Shown piece by piece: positions 22,804 through 34,785 of a stretch of DNA of 64,000 bases (within the stretch, counting starts at the first letter, position 1; every line of letters begins with the position of its first letter). The translations under genes were made by a program, and so were the position numbers. Source of the stretch: Volutella citrinella (Eukaryota > Ascomycota > Sordariomycetes > Hypocreales > Nectriaceae); NCBI GenBank assembly GCA_034401135.1, contig JAWZSP010000002.1:3906001-3970000 (forward strand), given 5' to 3'. The notes below the pieces were generated by a model. The model had not been told where the DNA came from. It saw only the letters and a program-made list of their open reading frames with translations, and ran no database searches.

Positions 22804-23870
22804 TCACATCATGGCCTGTGGCACTCTGGTCATTTGCACCATAGCCGGTGCCTGCATCGCCATCTCAGGTTGCGGCTGTGGCATCAAGGCATCCTCGTAG
22901 TAGACCGAATCGCCTCGCAGTTCGCCAGGCGCCACCGGGAGAGCAACCACAGCAAGTATGTTTATGTTGGCCAGAGTGAATCTGGAGAGGACGAAGGACG
23001 AGCCCGACCCCGATGAGGCTCGGGAGCGGATGGTGCTGGCAGTGCTTGCGGTGCTGGTGGAAGATCGGGGCGAGTGGGTCGGCTCGGTAGTGGATGGCGG
23101 GGCTGGATCGGCCGAGATCTCCGGAGAGTGGTCGGGAGCGGCGGGCTTGGCATGGATTAAAACGGGGGTTCGCTGGCCTCGACGCATACGAAGTGCAAGA
23201 CTGGCATTGCACGTCAATAGGCGAGTGATGCGGTGAGAGAGCTCCTCGCGACTGTTTTTTGCGTCCTTCTCGGATGGGCTGAATGATGGGGTCAATGTGA
23301 TTAGCGGAGAACAATGTGGATATCGAGTGATTACTCCGTTCCAGGATGGAGGGAGCCTCGGTTGCAGCGGGGGCTCAGGAGTAGAAGGGGGCCAAGAGGC
23401 GTCGGCGTCAGAAAGGGCAGGGACCATACGTACCAGTTGACGATGGTCATCATCATGGCGATGGACAGGTTGTGCCAGCGGATGCGAGCACACAGTGCCT
23501 TTAGGCGCTTCTCGTAGCGACGGCTGAGCTCCTCAGCCCTGGCTGTCGCAGCAGCGTCCTCGATGGTGCAGCACAGAGCGAAGAGGCGTGAGACGGATAG
23601 GATGGCGTCGGTAAGGGTCGCGACGACCTCGTCCACCCCGATCCAGGCGGCACGCTCGGGGTAGGGGACGGTGCCGGCGGGGAGCATAGAGAGAAGCTTA
23701 TGCAGGGCGTTGATGGACGATCGACATTCCTTTAGCTCGCGCAGGGCCAGATTGATGACAGCGGTGGTGGTGAGAGGCGCGATATTCAGGTCCCAGAGCA
23801 TGTCGATGGCGCTGCCGGCGACGCTGAGGAGGCCGGTGATGGCCGCGGGGACGGGTAGGCGCGCCTCCAT
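22804..23870 (-). CDS. Protein with PigL_N-like fungal N-terminal domain
   Basis: Two exons are inferred: 23870-23434 and 23278-22804, 303 residues. The 155-bp intron (GTACGT donor, CGCTAATCAC branch, TTCAG acceptor) rejoins frame as NCPSEKDAK. Residues 1-115 form a hydrophobic helical bundle (AAITGLLSVAGSAIDMLWDL, then long helices with VVATLTDAILSVSRLFALC). This resembles the N-terminal domain of azaphilone-cluster protein PigL and related HeLo-like fungal modules. A basic helical stretch follows, then a low-complexity Ser/Thr/Pro linker with an SSTSTASTASTIRSRASSGSGSS run. The C-terminus has LSRFTLANINILAVVALPV, a motif I associate with this protein class. The molecular role is unknown. 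It is not in a pigment cluster here. Confidence 0.72.
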
Positions 23871-26800
23871 TTGGGCGGAAGGTCAGGGTTGACAGGCTTG
23901 GCCTGGCTGGGCAGGTTCGAGCCAAGCAAAGCAGGCAAGCAAGGGCGGCAGCAAGCAGGTGAGTCGTTGGCAGCGGGAGGAGGGCCACTACATCATCGCC
24001 GCCACATGGGCGCTGGAGGGCGGAGGCAGAGACGAGACAACGGGCAGGCTTGGCGAGGATCGAGAAGTTAGGCCAAGAACTGCGAGGACCTATGATGGCA
24101 TGCGTCGGTGAGAGTGCGTGTGAGTGCGTGTGAGTGCGTGGAGGAGAATGGATCGAGGCCCGTCACTTCTTCATAAGGGTCTGGAGCCCACAGCAGGGTA
24201 TGTACGGCCACGGGCTGGGCGGCAGTGCGGCAACCGACTGAGAAGCCGTGTTTCCGAGACAGAGTGCAGAAACGACGCCAGGCCCCAACACTCTGCGACA
24301 CTGCGCCTGTCGAGCAATTATAGCAGGAGGGGACTGTGGGCTTGTAGCGGCGGCAGCAAGTGGCGGCGGCAAACGGCAACTAGGGACAGCGTGCTAATAG
24401 CTCCCTTGATGTATTTTTTCCCTGGCTGCTGGAGTCTGTCCGCCGCTCCCCTCTGGTCCTTGGTTGGCGTCTCGCAACCAGGGGATGGGCCGAGACGGAT
24501 GGCGTAGATTGAGTGCGCCAGTCCGCCCAGTCAATGCCATGCGATCCGTGTTTTCCAGGTCCTCTCACCCACTCCGCGTCTGAAGGTCTTGGCAAAAGCG
24601 ATCCCTGAAGCGTGCACAGTGAGGGAATGAGGGAAGGACAGCGGCGGGTTCGGCACGTCCTGGGCGAGCCTGGACCAGCCAGTAGCACATAGTCGTGCCT
24701 GCGGTAGTAGGGGGCGCCAACCACGACGTCAGGGTACCGAGGGGGACGACCTTGACCAAATGCCCAAAAGCGCACCGGGGTGGGCTACGGACGTGCCGAC
24801 TTGCCGGGGTCGAGTGGGTGCGATCGGATACCGGCACCAGGAGCGGCGACTGAGGTGAGGCTATCCCCCACTTGGGGAGGGTCAGGTCCTGCTCTGCTCC
24901 ACGATTAGTTCCTTTTTTCCCTCTCGCTGCGCTCGCTGGGCACCGCCTGGCCTCGCCCAGCAGACAAGACCGAAGGGCGACTCGCGAGCTACTATGACTG
25001 GCAGACTGGGCACGGCGAGGTGATGCCGAGCAAGCAAGCCGTCGTCTGCTTCTCCATGGCCCGTGGAGCGGCCATTTTTAAAATTGCCAGCATCCGCATC
25101 CGCATCCGGCAAAGGACAGGCCCATACACTGGGAGGGCCACTCGGGGATTGACGCAGCAGGCAAGCAATAGGCGCGATGCCCAGGCGGGTGCGCACTGCC
25201 GTGAATGGCGCTTTCGTAAGGTACGCGACGAACGGCATCAGGCGGGCGCGGGTGCGTTTCTCGCCATCATCGCTGTCTGGAACGGAAACAGACTTCACCG
25301 CTAGCCCGACATGCTTTGTGTCTGCTGAGTGCGAGTGCTGCTCTGACCTGGGAGCGAAAAGGAGAACGCCGTCATGATGAATAGGCGAAAGGGCTGATGG
25401 CTGATGACGGGGCCCGCTGGCCATTCCACGCATTTCCCGTTTCTCCGCCGTTCTTTCCTTCGGTCAGCCTGCCCACATCCTGCCTCGAGGGTCAGCCGTC
25501 AGCCACGATGGGCTCGGGTGTTGTACAGTGCTCCCGCTCGGTACTCACACTATACCCACTGTAGGGGCACCTGTGTCAGAACCTGACACACCATGCTGCG
25601 TCACTCCTTCGGGCACGAGACTGTGCACACACGCCCAATACTGTGTGAGCTCGCGGGCTAGTGCACTACACTACACAGTCGGCGGCGTCGGTGGGAAAAG
25701 CAGACCAAGGTTGATGATTGCAAGCTTTGTAGGATCGAGGCCACAATTCCTCTCACCTCCTCAGTTCCGAGATCATCACCGACTGCCAAGGCCAGCCGGC
25801 ATTCTGCTTCTTGCGTCTGATATCAGCACCCCTTCTTGACACGTTTTGTCCTGCATAGTTCCATGTCTGTCTCGGCTGTCATCCCCCCCTTACCATCCCA
25901 GTGGTAGCAGCCACGGCGGAGGCAGGCAAGGCAGCCATTTTCTACTTCTTCGGTTCTGCCTCCCCCAGCCCACCGCGGACATCAAGCGTTTATTCGCATA
26001 TCTGTATCCGGACGCATCGTCACCATCGTACCAGATACGTAGGCATCACTTACAAGACGCAACGCGCGTCATGTCAACAAGCTCTATCCTCATAGGGCCC
26101 GGCCGATCGCAAACTACGAAGTACGCACTACGGTAGATCTCTGTCTCGACTCTCTACCCAAGGATGTTACAGATGTGCACTGCTCCACTAGCATCTGGCT
26201 AAAGCTGCCAACTCCCCGACTCGCGTAAGGTACGTATTGCTCACCTCCTGTTGGGCTGCCGGGAACAGTCTGCCGGGAACAAGGACCCTTCTCAAGGGCT
26301 GGCCACTCGACGACTGCTCTTCCAAACCTTCGGACGAGGCCATCACGAGACCGCATTCCCCAACGATCCACTCGTGCCGTCCATCCGATAACTGCCAATG
26401 CCGTATATCCCGTACCCACCGACCTCATGCTCGTATTGCACCATTCCCACCTGCCATCATGCCGTCTCCGAGCCTCGGGTATCGCAGAGCTCGCTTTTGT
26501 TGCCCCAGAGCAGCAGTATCCTGCAAGGCAAGTGGCCTCTAGCCGCCAACTCACCGTACGACAGGCCCTAGATTCGACGAATCTGTCGCTGTGCCACATG
26601 TGATGTGGTGGTGTTGCAAATTTCGCAAATTCCGTCATGCCGCTTCATTGAACGGTGGTGGGGCCGTTCGCAGGCCGGCCCGCGCCATGGCTTCAGGCTC
26701 GGCACACGAGGCCGGGCCCGCTTGGGATAGCTATTCATAAGTACTATGCAACACCATTTCACTAGTGCGTAGTGATCGGATACTCGTTGCCGACGACGAT

Positions 26801-28411
26801 CTGTACCAGAGCAGCATCTACTACTAAGTGGTAGTAGGTAATCGTCACATGGATGTTTGTATCTGTGTCGGGCCGGTTGGCTTTGCTGCATGCTTGCTTT
26901 CGATTCATGCTCGTCCAACCTCGGGCTCGAGTCCGCACAGACATGAAACTATAGACTCTGTTCCGAATTCATTTGGGGCCTGCAGCCCAATTGTGCCGAG
27001 CAATGCCGAGTCGTGCCTATATCCATCATCAGCAGGCCTTGACTTAAGCGCTCGCAACATCATTTCGTTCTTCAATCCCGGGGTGTCCTCCTCGCTTATT
27101 GATATGGCCCAAAATGCAACCATTACCCTGGAAATCATATCCGTACACATGCCATCCCCTGCTTTCAAGTAAACTTGTCGAGGTTGAGCAATCTACATAC
27201 CACCCTTGCAAGAGCTCTACACCGTTGGACGCCATGGGTACACACCCCAGCCTTCCACCTCATGTCAGCCCGTAGCAAGAGGAGCCATGGAGTGCGGCTT
27301 CATTTTAGCTTCTCACTACTGCCAAACGAATCGAATGTCAAGCCACGGAGGTAGCTCAGGTAGAAGACAATTGCTCCTGAAGGATTCAGTCAGCTACTTT
27401 GTCTCAGTTACCTTGGTTTCATTATTCGGAAATGTCAGTGACGTTTGATCGGGCCTCCTGAACACCTGTATTGAATTCTCTTTTCATGGCATCAATGCTC
27501 TCTAACCCGGCGAACTCCAACTTTGAGATATCGCTTGGTTGCTAGCCACCTGAGAAGAGCGTCCACTGGAATGAGGACATCGCTGCGGCTTGAACCGAAA
27601 GGAATCATAAATACCTGAGCTCTAGACCCATTACAGTCCCTAGCCCGCATGAGGTCATCGCTGCGATGCACACGACGACAAGCCATGCACCATCTGGTAG
27701 GATCATTGTTACAATCGAGCTCAACCCAAATGCTTAGCCGGTATGTCTCACAGTTATCCTTTAATAAAGAAGAGAGTCCGTTGTAAAGTTCTTACGAGAG
27801 TCCGCTTGCGCTTGCGATCGGCAAACGGGGTGTATCTTTGGCCCAGATTTAAAGAGACAGGAAGCGTGCTGCTTCCAATGACCAGGAAAGGGGTCCTCAA
27901 ACTTCAACAGGGCCATGTTCGAAGTCGCCATTGATCCAGGATACCCTAAGAGCTTCAGTTGAGGTAGCAAATAAAAGAGACGCAAGACCGTCTTTGGAGG
28001 GCATCAGGTTCACAATGCATCGGAGAAGCGCTGGCGGAAGATGTAGATATCTATGTGTTTCAACACTTGAGTTCCTAAGCACCGAGATGGAATAGGGTAG
28101 GGGTCCGACTAACAGGCTCGACCCTCTGCCGCTGGAAATGATGATTTCAGGCTAGATCGACTCGCCACGGGACTCACAAAAGAAAATCGCCATTCCTTAT
28201 CTAGGCGTATTTTTTGCAGCATATGTCTGCGTCGTTGTCTAATATTACACGACTGGTATGTCCTGTATTGGGCAGTTCAAGTTTCTGCCCGGCATCCGTC
28301 GCCCCGCGTAACCAGCCCGACACGACCTTGCCTAACGTGTGTAGGAGTTTCCCCAGTCAAAGTATCCATCAACAAACTGCCAATCCTGTAGTGAGGCAGT
28401 AAAGAGTCCAG
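23871..28411. other. Gene-poor interval, 4.5 kb
   Basis: No gene is supported. Small repeats are visible: a 10-bp unit (GTGAGTGCGT) repeated about three times near 24112-24140, and CATCCG hexamers near 25089-25106. A minus-strand stretch at about 28079-27900 might be a decayed short-chain dehydrogenase end (see findings). The DNA otherwise looks like non-coding sequence with mixed composition. Confidence 0.45.
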
Positions 28412-29367
28412 TTAGTCGGCCTTGGAACCGTCCCGGCTGTGGCGCGCGCGTTTGCGAGCGCTGCTCGAGGAGGGGTGCATCTTGTCGTTGCGCTCCCTCT
28501 TGAGCTTGTCGTCCAAGACACGAGCTGTCGGGTGTCAGCAACCAAGTAGTCAACATCACCAGGGCGAACATACTGAGAACATCGTATCCAAACTGAGGGT
28601 GCTCCAAGCAGAGCGCCTTGAACTCCTCCTCCGCTTCGGACCGCAGGGTATGCGAGCGGGTGGCCCAGAAGCTCGCGATGGGGGCGCGCATCGTCTGGTC
28701 CTCGCTCGGGGTGTAGGCGTACACGTAGCGCGCGTATGCGATCTCTCCCTTGGCGGTAGAGTTGACGCAGTGGATCTTGGAGCTTGCAAGCGACTTGAGG
28801 GATTCGACACCAAACTTTTCGGCCAGGGTGTAGATGCGCGCGTGGCGGAGGAGCTGGTCGCCCGTGTCGTCGACGGACGGGATCGCGGGGTCGGATTCCA
28901 GGACGCGCTGGCCCGGAAGCTTCTTGGGGAAGTATTCGCTGGTGTAGAGATACTCGAGGAAGCTGCCCACGGTGTCGGTGTCAAAATCCAGAAGCTCGAT
29001 CTGGCGTGGCTGTGGACGAATGTCAGCGGGGTGGTAGTTGAGATTGGCGCAATACACTGACACTGCCATCCTCTACAAAGGCCTCGCACGCCTCCTTGAA
29101 GAACGGGCTCTGAGCCAGCAGAGCCTGGTGGGCTGATAGAACCGACTGGTCTTCAGACCCCACGATGAGGGTAACGATGGGGCTTGCTAGGTAGCTGGCG
29201 AAGCTGACGCGCGCAGGCTGCTCGTCCTCAACCAGCTGCATGTCGGCCTCATTGGACACCTCGGGCTCCGCTTCGTCCACCTTCTCCTGCGATTCGACCA
29301 TGTCAACGTCTCCCTGCTCATGGTCAGGGGCGGAGTCCTGGGTGTTGTTCTCCTCGGCGGCAGGCAT
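28412..29367 (-). CDS. BTB/POZ domain protein
   Basis: Three exons are inferred: 29367-29062, 29009-28574 and 28524-28412, 284 residues. Introns are 52 bp (GTCAGT donor) and 49 bp (GTATGT donor). The ATG at 29367 is the first in frame. Residues 1-55 are acidic and disordered. The BTB fold runs from about residue 60 to 165: VTLIVGSEDQSVLSAHQALLAQSPFFKEACEAF, then the first junction, then QIELLDFDTDTVGSFLEYLYTSEYF. A helical region with ARIYTLAEKFGVESLKSLA follows, typical of fungal BTB proteins. The short last exon encodes a basic, nuclear-localisation-like tail (SSSSARKRARHSRDGSK). A Cul3 adaptor or transcription-related role is possible but not shown. Confidence 0.88.
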
Positions 29368-29979
29368 GGCTGTGAAGGCTGGCAGGATGCTGTAATGAGT
29401 GAACAGCAAAATTCGGTTAATTGATCATATTAAACGCCCGTAGGTTGGTGCAGAACGAAGGGCGCGACACAGGGGAGGGAGAGCGAATGAATGTGGCTGT
29501 GGCTCGATGTTGGATGAAGCTCAGCTCGTGCTCAGCGACCACAACCAAACGGCTGGGAGCTTCGAGCTCCTCAGTGCCTGAATCGCAAGGCTGCCATGGC
29601 GAGCAAACAACCGACCCCATCGCCCTGGGCCAGATGATACATGGGTCCGCCCGTGCGTAGGTGTGTAGTAAGGGAGTGCCCACGTACCCTAGAGTCATGG
29701 TCAAAGCCCCGTCTAGTGCATCGCCCCACCCCCACCACACAGGCACGGCCCACTGTTCCCCCTCTGCTGTGTTATCCATTCGCAGGCCAAGAAATTCCTA
29801 TTGCTCACCGGTAGTCGGAGTGTTGTTTGCTCCCTTGAACTTCCTTCTGCAACAAATCGTAGCACAAATGGACGGCTCAGCTCAGGCATGTTGATTCACC
29901 CCAGAGATACCAGCTCGATCCTTGACGCCGAGCTGATAGCAACACCTATTTGCCTTGAATACAGCTAACACGTCGCGCC
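29368..29979. promoter_or_regulatory. Divergent promoter, BTB and anthranilate synthase genes
   Basis: 612 bp between two outward-facing start codons. A near match to the cross-pathway-control (Cpc1/Gcn4) element, TGATTCA, is at 29892-29898, one base off TGACTCA. No coding frame is seen. Confidence 0.4.
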
Positions 29980-31827
29980 ATGCAGTTTGATTTCCGGCCC
30001 TCGGTCGCCGAAGCTCGCGATGCCCTCAACCAGGAATGGACCGATGCGAACCGCCCTACCTTGCTGCCCGTCTGCGCCTCCACGCCTGCAGACCTACTGA
30101 CGCCGTCTGCCATCTATCTGAAGCTCTCGGAAGGGTAAATACGCATTTCCCGCATCTCAATGGCGTCGTGGCCCCGAGTGTCGTCTCTGACTCACACTCC
30201 GTAGTGCTTCATCAGATTACTCATTTCTCCTCGAGAGTGCAACTGGTAGCACAGAAACCGTGGGACGGTATAGCTTTATTGGTGCCAGTAAGGAGATATC
30301 CCTGTACCTAATGTGTGCCTCCCAATGGCCAGCTGACGCCCATCAGAGCCCCGCGGAGTCATCAAGACCGGCCCAGGATACGACCACGAAGGCGACCCTC
30401 TCCGAACACTCGAGGCCGAGTTATCGCAACACAGAGTTCTCGACATCCCTTCGCTAAGGATCCCAAAATTGACTGGAGGAGCTGTGGGATATGTTTCGTA
30501 CGACTGCATCAAGTACTTTGAGCCCAAGACGGCCCGGGCCCTCAAGGACAACCTGCAGATTCCGGAGGCGCTTTTCATGCTGTTCGACACCATCATTGCC
30601 CTTGACCATTTTCTGTCAACCCTCACTATTGTGACCCACATGAAGATTCCCAAGAACCTGGACGACCTACAACCAGCGTACGACGAGGCAACCGCCACCC
30701 TTCGGGGCATCATCGACATCATCCACCAGCCCGAGACTCCCTTGCCCAAGCAAACGCTCTCCGAGTCAAGCGAGGAGGTTCAGTTCTCCTCCAATGTCGG
30801 AAGACCCGGATATGAAAACTTTGTGACCACTCTCAAGAAGTTCATCGTCAAGGGAGACATTATCCAGGCCGTTCCCAGCCAGCGATTTTCTCGAAGCACG
30901 GACCTGCACCCTTTCAACATTTACAGAACTCTACGGACGCTGAACCCCTCGCCATATGTCTTCTTCCTATCATGCGGAGACTTCAACATTGTCGGCGCCT
31001 CGCCTGAGTGTCTTATGAAGACTGATGGCTATGCCGCTCTGCCGACCGACTCCAGGTTCGGATACAGCCCAGAAGAAGCTCGATCAAGGCCCCGTATCGT
31101 CAACCACGCCATTGCGGGCACGATCAAGCGCGGAAACAATGCTGCCGAGGATGAGGAGCTGGGCCAGGAGCTGCTCAACTCGGAGAAGGACCGTGCGGAG
31201 CACGTCATGCTGGTGGATCTGGCCCGAAACGACGTCAACCGTGTGTGCCACCCAACGACTGTCAAGGTGGACCGCCTGATGAAGATCGACCGCTTCTCCC
31301 ATGTGCAGCACATTACCTCGGAGGTTTCGGGTGTCCTTCGACCAGAGTGCACTCGCTTTGATGCCCTCAGATCCATCTTCCCCGCCGGAACCGTGTCGGG
31401 AGCGCCCAAGATCCGAGCCATGGAACTCATCTACGATCTCGAGCAGGAGAAGCGAGGCATCTACGCAGGAGCGGCTGGGTGGTTCGGATACGATATTGTG
31501 CGGGTGGATGAGTCTGCGGCGGCAGACAAGTCGCTCAGCAAGGTATTTGTCGATGAGGGGCCGATGGACACTTGTATTGCCATCCGCACAATGCTTGTTA
31601 AGGGTGGAGTCGCGTACATGCAGGCTGGAGGCGGCATCGTTTTTGACAGCGACGAGACTGAGGAATGGATGGAGACGATGAACAAGCTCGCTGCCAACCT
31701 GCGCTGCGTCGAGCTTGCGGAGAAGTACTTTGCCGGTAACACGAAGCCCAGGACAGTGGCGGAGATTATCGCCGAAGAGAGGAGGAAGGGCGAGGAAGCA
31801 GTCAAAGCCGCCGCGTTGCAAAAGTAA
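29980..31827 (+). CDS. TRP2: Anthranilate synthase component I
   Basis: First committed enzyme of tryptophan synthesis: chorismate plus glutamine or ammonia to anthranilate and pyruvate. It partners a TrpG-type amidotransferase not in this window. Three exons are inferred: 29980-30134, 30205-30287 and 30347-31827, 572 residues, with all junctions in frame. Exon 2 encodes FLLESATGSTETVGRYSFIG, whose LLES motif forms the tryptophan feedback pocket. The chorismate-binding domain has NPSPYVFFLSCGDFNIVGASPE, HAIAGTIKRG, LVDLARNDVNRV, FPAGTVSGAPKIRAMELI, GIYAGAAGWFGYD and CIAIRTMLVKGG, all conserved. NPSPY and the anthranilate-type GA(A/I)G core argue against isochorismate or aminodeoxychorismate synthase. 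There is no transit peptide, so the cytosol is expected. AATAAA at 31949-31954 may be the polyadenylation signal. Confidence 0.96.
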
Positions 31828-32252
31828 CTGGTCATCCTTGAGCTAAACGTGTCTCCTCCGCCTCACCGACTACGGACTGTTGCATCGACGTTCATCCGCC
31901 GTGGTGTGTCTGACAAGAGGTGGGGGAGATGAGGCCGTGAATAGAAAGAATAAATAGAAGCAAACTTATGAACACCAGCCCCGGGTGATGAATCACCCTG
32001 TGTGGTCTCTAAAAATACTTGGCAGGATATTTTTGCCATGCTGTAGTAGCACATGCGCAACCTGCCATTAGTATTGTAGTTACAGCCAGTGCCATCGAGC
32101 CGTGCAACCTGCAAGGCGGCCAAGACGGAGAGAGGTTGTGGTGCTGCGTCGTCTCTTGGAATTATAGAGCCCTCTCGACTCGATTCCTTGGCCACCATCC
32201 CCACTGGACGGGACGATTGGAGAGCCCCAGCCTCGCCTCCCCTCCTCGCGAC
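31828..32252. other. Intergenic
   Basis: 425 bp between two plus-strand genes, with the AATAAA at 31949-31954 after anthranilate synthase. The RING gene frame stays open upstream to about 32020 but without an ATG before 32253. Confidence 0.4.
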
Positions 32253-33026
32253 ATGATGCTATGGGACTCGACCGACGACGAGGCGCCCATCTACACCTGG
32301 CCAACGGTACGGTCCAAGCTGTTCACGGGCTGGGACAGCAGACAGCTCAACATCCACTGCACGCTGTGCGGACGCAAGATCAACACCAACAACCACACGA
32401 CCAAGGCCGAGGTGGCCTTTTGCGGCCACATCTTCCACGCGCGGTGCTTCGAGCGGGCTCTCAACGCAAACGCCCGACTACGACGTAACCCACGATGCCC
32501 TCTCTGCAGCGTGTCGTGGCGGCACGGCGGGTGCGGGTGCGCCAGCGTGTCCATGATCCTGCCGCTGGTCGAGGACGAGGTGCCGGCCATGCCCCGGACG
32601 CGCATGGAGGCGACGACAACGCTACACCCGACCTGCCAAGTACACGCCGTCGAGGCCGCGCTGGCGGAGCTGTGCCGGACGGCGGCGCTGTGCGTCTCGC
32701 TCGACACGCTGCCGGGGCCGGCGGTGCTGTACGCCATGGGTTGCTCCATGACGTGTCTGCACTCAGCGCGCGGGACGTGCTTCGGCATGGGCACGGCGCG
32801 CAATGTCGGCGTCATGGTGCCCCTGGGCCGGCTGGACGGGTGCGCGGCCGAGAGGGCGGCCCGGCTGCGGCTCGAGCTGGACGGAGAGTGGGATGGGTTC
32901 ACGTTCGTGGAAACGGCGCCCGTCTTTGAGGTTGGATATGTCGCCAACAGGGTTATGCTGAGTCCACCCGTGTGTCTAAACTGTGGCTGCTCGGGGTGTC
33001 CCCATGGTGTTGTTCTGGAGGGTTAG
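32253..33026 (+). CDS. RING-H2 finger protein (tandem pair, first)
   Basis: One exon of 257 residues from the ATG pair at 32253. A RING-H2 type finger is clear: C36-x2-C39, then C57-G-H59-x2-H62-x2-C65, then RCPLC, followed by SWRHGGCGC. The ligand order C,C,C,H,H,C,C,C fits an E3 ubiquitin-ligase RING. The C-terminal ~150 residues are Cys-rich and unassigned, ending in CLNCGCSGCPHG, which could bind a further metal. The next gene, 355 bp downstream on the same strand, also encodes a RING with RCPxCxxSWxH, so the two are probably old duplicates. Substrate and partner are unknown. Confidence 0.78.
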   Translation: MMLWDSTDDEAPIYTWPTVRSKLFTGWDSRQLNIHCTLCGRKINTNNHTTKAEVAFCGHIFHARCFERALNANARLRRNPRCPLCSVSWRHGGCGCASVSMILPLVEDEVPAMPRTRMEATTTLHPTCQVHAVEAALAELCRTAALCVSLDTLPGPAVLYAMGCSMTCLHSARGTCFGMGTARNVGVMVPLGRLDGCAAERAARLRLELDGEWDGFTFVETAPVFEVGYVANRVMLSPPVCLNCGCSGCPHGVVLEG

Positions 33027-33381
33027 TTCATCTGTGAGTTGATACCAACGAGGGTGATGCTACCCATCGCGCATTCTCATTCCTACGGCAATCCCAATCG
33101 CAAACACAATCTCGTAATAAACGGGATATGTTGGTGCGCAGCTAATCTAAACGATATCTCATATTCAGCTTGCGCATGGCGCCTACCGTTTGCTTCAAAC
33201 TGAATCGCACGCAACAAAGGCGTTAGTGTGAACAGAACAGCCTCCGTTGACAAACATGGCCAACATAAACAGATGCCAACCGCTTTAAAAGCTGCGCTGG
33301 AGATCTTGACCGCTCTTCAACACATCCTGCTCACTTTCTTCCTAGCCTTGGCTTTTATCCCCAGCAACTTCAGCCTTTTCC
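33027..33381. other. Intergenic between the two RING genes
   Basis: 355 bp with no coding frame. CT-rich DNA from about 33300 leads into the second RING gene. Confidence 0.4.
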
Positions 33382-34298
33382 ATGTCTTCGACAGCAGCCA
33401 CCCCCGGACCAGCCGCCTCCGGACCGCCCATCATGGAAGGTTACTTGCCTAATATCCGATCGTTGGCGCGAACAAATTTCGCTCTTTTCAAAGCTACGAA
33501 GCTGCAATGCACCATCTGCTACGAGCACATGACACTGGACATCGCCACGGAGGGCCAATGGCCAAGACCACTTCCAGATGGCTGCTCTGCTCTTATCGCC
33601 CTGTGCGGACACATGTTTTGCTACACGTGCCATAGCAAAATGACTGCCACGGTTGGAGCCGAACATAGGTGTCCATCATGCCGGACCTCATGGTTGCACG
33701 CCGACAGCACATGCCGGCACCGGGCCAAGACGCTGTCGGGCTTGACAATGTCTGAGCTCCTTGGCACGTCTTTGGCCACCGTACCCGAGGGCGGGAAGGT
33801 TCTATCCCGGTGTTACGACTGCAGCGTCTCTCAAGTCTGTAAAGGCCTGCACATGACACTGAATGCCTTGCTTCATGACAAGCTGCAGCCGGGGCAGTTT
33901 ATTGCGGTCGAAATCGCCGGTCCAAACTTTTGGTATAAAGTCCCCGAAGCGCCGCCTTACATGGTCATCCAGGACCTCGCGAGCGACAAAGTCGTGGAGT
34001 CACTCATTTTCGAATTCCACCGGAGCTGGTATGCCTTACTTGGGGGCGCTTGGGGGCACCCTTCTAGCAGCCCTCTTAGAATCGGGGCTTACATCGCAAC
34101 ATGGCCACCAGTTGGGGTCGCTGTGCCGGGGCGTGGAATCACGCGTTGAGTTATGGACACGGCGGAACTAGTTGGACGGCGAGCCAGGACGGGAATGACG
34201 ATGAGTGGGAGGACGAGGGCGAGGCAGAGGACGTGGCAGAGGAGGAGATGCAAGTGGATGCCGCATATTCAGATGACCAGCAGCTGAACAAAACTTGA
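33382..34298 (+). CDS. RING-HC finger protein (tandem pair, second)
   Basis: The RING is C43-x2-C46, then LCGHMFCYTC (C,H,C,C), then RCPSC and SWLHADSTC: a RING-HC type, unlike its RING-H2 neighbour. My preferred model has exons 33382-34028 and 34112-34298 (277 residues), with a GTATGC donor and CACCAG acceptor. It brings in an acidic tail (NDDEWEDEGEAEDVAEEEMQ) that looks clearly coding. Unspliced, the frame stops at 34149 (255 residues). The middle part (KLQPGQFIAVEIAGPNFWYKV) is unassigned. Probably an E3 ligase; the target is unknown. The intron call is the weak point. Confidence 0.72.
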
Positions 34299-34785
34299 GC
34301 ATGATGGATCAACGGAGTCTGGGAGTTTTCAAGACGAGTTTACTAGTGCCTTTTGCACTCAAATGAAGCAGCAGGCCGAAACACATGGCACCATAGCTGC
34401 CCAGCGAGTAGCTCTCGCTCTGGGACAATACACTTTGTCTCACTTGAACAAACGACGTCAACATCGTAGTATGACTGACTGACCTGCAGCGGTCTTCATT
34501 TTCACATCCCTTATATGATGTTGATCGACTTCAAGCCCATGTTCATCTCCAGGAATTAATTCCAGCCAGTAGTGTCACAGGCTGCGTGGCTTACACGAGA
34601 TGTACGTCCGTATGAAGCAGTCTTACCAAAGTGGGGCAATCCCTCCAACTAAAAGGACAATGCCCCAACGAAATAACCCAAACACATCAACAACAAGGCA
34701 GTCCCTTTACAGTCTATCCTTTCGTTAGTCTTTAGTCTCTCATTAAAGAATCTCGCGGCCCGACTCTGCATCTTCTCATCTCAAA
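34299..34785. other. Intergenic
   Basis: 487 bp between plus-strand genes with no coding frame. Just before the thioesterase start there is a pyrimidine-rich segment (about 34720-34780). Confidence 0.4.

Noticed and set aside
30188..30194. Perfect TGACTCA (Gcn4/Cpc1-type) site in intron 1 of anthranilate synthase
   Set aside because: It overlaps the CTGAC branch site of that intron, just upstream of the acceptor, so splicing explains it.
32019..32252. N-terminal extension of the first RING protein
   Set aside because: Open frame only, without an ATG; the first ATG pair is at 32253.
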